Source of the DNA: Photobacterium sp. DA100
GTDB lineage: Bacteria; Pseudomonadota; Gammaproteobacteria; Enterobacterales; Vibrionaceae
Direction: 5' to 3'
Length of the DNA: 64,000 nt
Assembly: GCF_029223585.1 (NCBI RefSeq)
Contig: NZ_CP119424.1
Span: 930,001 to 994,000, forward strand
Shown here: one piece after another, positions 61,417 through 64,000 of the stretch
Layout: every line of letters starts with the position of its first letter
Position numbering within the stretch: position 1 is the stretch's first letter
Translations under genes and position numbers: made by a program
The notes under the pieces: generated by a model
Databases searched by the model: none
Told to the model about the DNA's origin: nothing
The model's input: the letters and a program-made list of their open reading frames with translations, nothing else

Positions 61417-61886
61417 TAAATATCTCTGAAATGTACTGTGCTGGATTCTAATTTCAATTCTAATGCGGGGTTTTGTGCAACGAAATACTGCCAAACGTGT
61501 TGATAGAACTTCCGTTGATTGGGGAATGGCACCAACTCCAGTGCCTCTTCCAAGGTGCACCAACGATAATCAGTATGTTCATGATTTAAAACAACCTGCG
61601 TATCTGGTTCACAATAGGCAACAAAACCCGCGGCAACAAAAATCTGATCGCTATGAAAATTATAAAATTGTTGCAAGTAATCGGCACTATATAATTCGTA
61701 GGGAGAAACCTGAGTCTCCTCATACAGTTCACGTAGAAAAGCCTGCCAGGCAGACTCACTTTTTTCTATACTTCCCGCCACCTGGCACCAATATCCACCA
61801 TCCGCCCTTTTGAGCAATAGCATTCTGGTTTGTTGTTGATGCTTTGTTAAAACCACTCCCGATACAAAATTTGTTACAAGCTCCAT
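61413..61886 (-). CDS. NUDIX hydrolase
   Basis: A 157-aa NUDIX protein with the box GSIEKSESAWQAFLRELYEE followed by TQVSP (G-x5-E-x7-REUxEE-xGU pattern, final Gly replaced by Gln-Val). It hydrolyses a nucleoside diphosphate linked to another group. Local sequence resembles the dihydroneopterin triphosphate pyrophosphatase (NudB) group, without certainty. Single gene. Confidence 0.82.
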   Translation of the reverse strand: MELVTNFVSGVVLTKHQQQTRMLLLKRADGGYWCQVAGSIEKSESAWQAFLRELYEETQVSPYELYSADYLQQFYNFHSDQIFVAAGFVAYCEPDTQVVLNHEHTDYRWCTLEEALELVPFPNQRKFYQHVWQYFVAQNPALELKLESSTVHFRDIY

Positions 61887-62239
61887 TGCGCTTCTCCTCT
61901 GTCACATATTGATATAATAACTATGACTATTATTACGCTTTATTGTATAAGATTTGGATGAAAGCACGTTAATTACATATGCACAACATACTGATAAATT
62001 AGACAGCAGCCAATGTATATGCCAAATTGAAATTACTCCGCAGTGCTAAAAACCATATTAGCGCCTTGTTGCAACCCGAATGGCTTTGTCAATAGTCTTT
62101 TTCGATACAAAATTGCTTTTATATAAAAATGCACGATTCCTCAATGGCATATGCATAACGTTCATGATAGTGTGGGTGTGTAACAAATTAAAACAAAGAT
62201 ATAACATTTAAGATTGTCATTGATTGTTAGGGGTAAGAT
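61887..62239. other. Leader and promoter region of the RpoS-like sigma gene
   Basis: About 350 bp, strongly A/T-rich, no ORF. It contains the promoters of the NUDIX gene (leftward) and the sigma-factor gene (rightward). A weak GGGG ribosome-like site (taggggtaag) lies 5-9 bases before the sigma ATG. I see no clear operator. Confidence 0.5.
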
Positions 62240-63115
62240 ATGGATATCAAATCACAAGAACTTAATGGTTTCGATGCTGATGTTATTCATCTGTATCTAC
62301 AAGAAATCGCGCACAAACCTTTACTTACCAAAGATGAAGAAGTTCTTTACAGCAGGAAGTGCTTACGAGGTGACCCGTTCTCAAAAGCGACAATGATTGA
62401 AAGTAACCTGCGCCTGGTTGTCAGTATTGCCAAAAAATACCGTAACAGTGGTATGTTGTTAAGCGATTTAATCGATGAAGGAAACATTGGTTTAATTACC
62501 GCGGTGGAGAAATTTGATCCTGAACGTGGTTTTAGATTCTCGACATATGCGACATGGTGGATAAAGCAGACTATTGAGCGTGCCATTCACAACCAAGCAC
62601 GCACTATACGACTACCTGTTCATGTTTCAAAAGAAATAAATACGATTTTGCGAACACATAAGCAGTTGATGAAAACCACTAACCAAGAACCAAGCCAGGA
62701 AGAAATTGCTGCTAAGTTAGAACGTTCAGTAGAAGATATATCAAATGTGCTTGCTTATGATGCCCCTGTTGTCTCTATTGATCAGCAAATCTCCGATGAA
62801 TCAGGCTCACAGACAATTTCAGCCTTCATTGCTGATGATGAAGGTATGAAGCCGGAAAATGAGCTCGACAAGCAAGATATTAGTAAACTCGCAATTGCGA
62901 TGCTGGAAAGCCTAAATGCACGTGATCGTGAAATTTTGTGCCGCCGTTTTGGCTTATTAGGTTACGAAGCACAAACCCTTCAGCAGGTCGCTGATGAAGT
63001 CGGCCTGACTCGAGAACGAATTCGTCAATTACAGGTAAGTTCTCTGAAGAAACTAAAGAATACACTTAACCGTGAAAATTATGACTTAGAATTATTATTT
63101 GCAGAAACAGCGTAA
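62240..63115 (+). CDS. RpoS-like alternative sigma factor (RpoQ-type)
   Basis: A 291-aa sigma-70 group 2 protein with regions 1.2 (DVIHLYLQEIAHKPLLTKDEE), 2.1-2.4 (ESNLRLVVSIAKKYRNSGM, FDPERGFRFSTYATWWIKQT), 3 and 4.2 (LQQVADEVGLTRERIRQLQ). It is close to RpoS but shorter and divergent, like the RpoS paralogue RpoQ of some Vibrionaceae, which links quorum sensing to motility and luminescence. Whether it is that orthologue is not certain. A terminator follows. Confidence 0.82.
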   Translation: MDIKSQELNGFDADVIHLYLQEIAHKPLLTKDEEVLYSRKCLRGDPFSKATMIESNLRLVVSIAKKYRNSGMLLSDLIDEGNIGLITAVEKFDPERGFRFSTYATWWIKQTIERAIHNQARTIRLPVHVSKEINTILRTHKQLMKTTNQEPSQEEIAAKLERSVEDISNVLAYDAPVVSIDQQISDESGSQTISAFIADDEGMKPENELDKQDISKLAIAMLESLNARDREILCRRFGLLGYEAQTLQQVADEVGLTRERIRQLQVSSLKKLKNTLNRENYDLELLFAETA

Positions 63116-63136
63116 AAGTTGGCATGTACCGGTACG

Positions 63137-63159
63137 CCCTCCACTTGGAGGGTTTTTTT
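63137..63159 (+). terminator. Terminator of the sigma-factor gene
   Basis: A 6-bp G/C-rich stem CCCTCC / GGAGGG with loop ACTT, followed by T7. Confidence 0.9.
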
Positions 63160-63285
63160 GTAACCAACAATCTCATCACTCTCTTTTTCTTTGATTCAGA
63201 TTCTAACCACACTCCCCAGCCATTTTAGATAGCCAGACTACAGCATATATTAGCATCTTAACATGATGATAAAGCGAGCTCGTAT

Positions 63286-63513
63286 ATGACAGTAAATACC
63301 AAGTTGATATCAGTAATAGCGATTATGTTGTTCTTTAATACAAGTATAAGCCATTCATCAACTGCCAAAAAAGCCAAGGATTGTAAAAAGGTCAATCAGA
63401 AAATCGAATCTATCCAGAAAAAAATGCGTAGTGGCTACCCCCCAAAGCAAGGTAAGAAGTACCATAAACAATTGAATAAGTTATACAAGAAGCAATTCGA
63501 GTCATGCTTTTAA
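63286..63513 (+). CDS. Small secreted basic protein
   Basis: A 75-aa protein with signal peptide (about 1-24) and a Lys-rich mature part with two Cys residues (KDCKKVNQKIESIQKKMRSG, then ESCF at the end) that could form a disulfide. Function and family unknown. Single gene. Confidence 0.6.
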   Translation: MTVNTKLISVIAIMLFFNTSISHSSTAKKAKDCKKVNQKIESIQKKMRSGYPPKQGKKYHKQLNKLYKKQFESCF

Positions 63514-63612
63514 ACCCACAAAAATACGTCTGCCTATCTCGGAACTGAGCCTCTGATACACCGCCGATCTGATAACCTATAGATGTACGATTAAAGGCGC
63601 GAGGCAGGTATT

Positions 63613-64000
63613 TTGAAAATCATCTTTGCTCTAGTTATTGCACTGTTATTAACATCATGCGCAAGTTACAGCGTCACAGAGCAACAAATACAGGAGTACC
63701 TTGATGATCGAAGCGGATTTGAGAGGACAGTAGGCGTTAAAGGGCTAGCACATGCCAACGTAAAATTTGACAATGTTAAGGTAGGAATAGGAAGAGTTGC
63801 TGATGATCGTGTTAACTTAGATGCCGACTCTACCGCTAAGATATCGATTCAGGGTCAAAGTACTCAACAGCTACAGATAAAGGTTAGCTTTAGTGCCGTG
63901 CCCTACTATGACAAAGACGAAGGCGCGATTTTTCTCAATGATCTGAATGTTGAAGATATCGATATCCAACCAAATGATTTTAACCTTCCTAGTAAACAAC
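63613..64000 (+). CDS. YceB-like lipoprotein (DUF1439), 5' part
   Basis: An open frame from a TTG at 63613 to the window end (129 codons). It starts LKIIFALVIALLLTSCASYS with a lipobox and continues VTEQQIQEYLDDR, GLAHANVKFDNVKVGIGR and LDADSTAKISIQG, the pattern of DUF1439/YceB lipoproteins. AGG lies about 6 bases before TTG. An upstream ATG is absent, so TTG is the likely start. Truncated by the window edge. Confidence 0.75.
   Translation, partial: MKIIFALVIALLLTSCASYSVTEQQIQEYLDDRSGFERTVGVKGLAHANVKFDNVKVGIGRVADDRVNLDADSTAKISIQGQSTQQLQIKVSFSAVPYYDKDEGAIFLNDLNVEDIDIQPNDFNLPSKQ

Overview
The window looks like a chromosomal segment of a marine gammaproteobacterium of the family Vibrionaceae. 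The evidence is a Vibrio-type filamentous prophage, dif sites whose arms match the Vibrio chromosome 1 dif as I remember it, attC sites of the Vibrio superintegron (VCR) type, an RpoS-paralogue sigma factor, and many genes with close Vibrio or E. coli relatives (viaA, rlmF, umuDC, ydbH-ynbE-ydbL, patZ, yciH). Genus is not certain; Photobacterium, Grimontia, Enterovibrio and Vibrio all fit. All names come from reading the translations. No database search was run.

Layout. 1-22500 is mostly housekeeping: end of viaA, a glutamate-receptor-like protein, an NfeD/slipin pair, rlmF, a divergent ETF-quinone oxidoreductase / etfBA locus, a LysR regulator, a MATE exporter, a DUF1778/GNAT toxin-antitoxin pair with two matching operators, SOS-controlled umuDC, a YeiH transporter, ydbH-ynbE-ydbL and an Nramp-like transporter. 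22900-30300 holds an eight-gene minus-strand operon with a divergent LysR gene. It encodes a porin, a copper chaperone, a tetraheme NapC-type quinol dehydrogenase, a cytochrome fused to two DUF1566 domains and carrying an odd CX3CH heme motif, a beta-propeller, SCO1, a TlpA-like thioredoxin and a small cytochrome c. It reads as a quinol-linked, copper-assisted periplasmic electron-transfer system whose substrate I cannot name. 30400-42500 holds a YhaJ-like LysR, patZ, a SPOR lipoprotein, arsR-acr3, ddl, a Fic toxin-antitoxin pair, a solitary Cre-like recombinase between 17-bp direct repeats, and small housekeeping genes.

42758-57244 is an accessory block bounded and divided by three dif-like (XerC/XerD) sites. 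The first unit (42758-51724, about 9 kb) is a complete-looking inovirus prophage: repressor, Rep, ssDNA-binding protein, coat proteins, pIII with a GGGPD repeat, pVI, Zot/pI, a secretin N-domain-only protein, and two cargo genes. The second unit (51725-57244) holds five integron gene cassettes with no integron integrase, each bounded by complementary ends. Their contents are a PLD-family protein, two HEPN-motif proteins, a membrane protein plus a tiny polyproline protein, and a zinc-ribbon protein. Two phage-type regulator genes follow. The last attC core has lost two bases.

57697-64000 returns to chromosomal genes: an acyl-CoA synthetase with a leucine/valine-type dehydrogenase, small proteins, a DksA-like protein without its zinc finger, a NUDIX hydrolase, the RpoS-like sigma factor, and the start of a YceB-like lipoprotein cut by the window edge.
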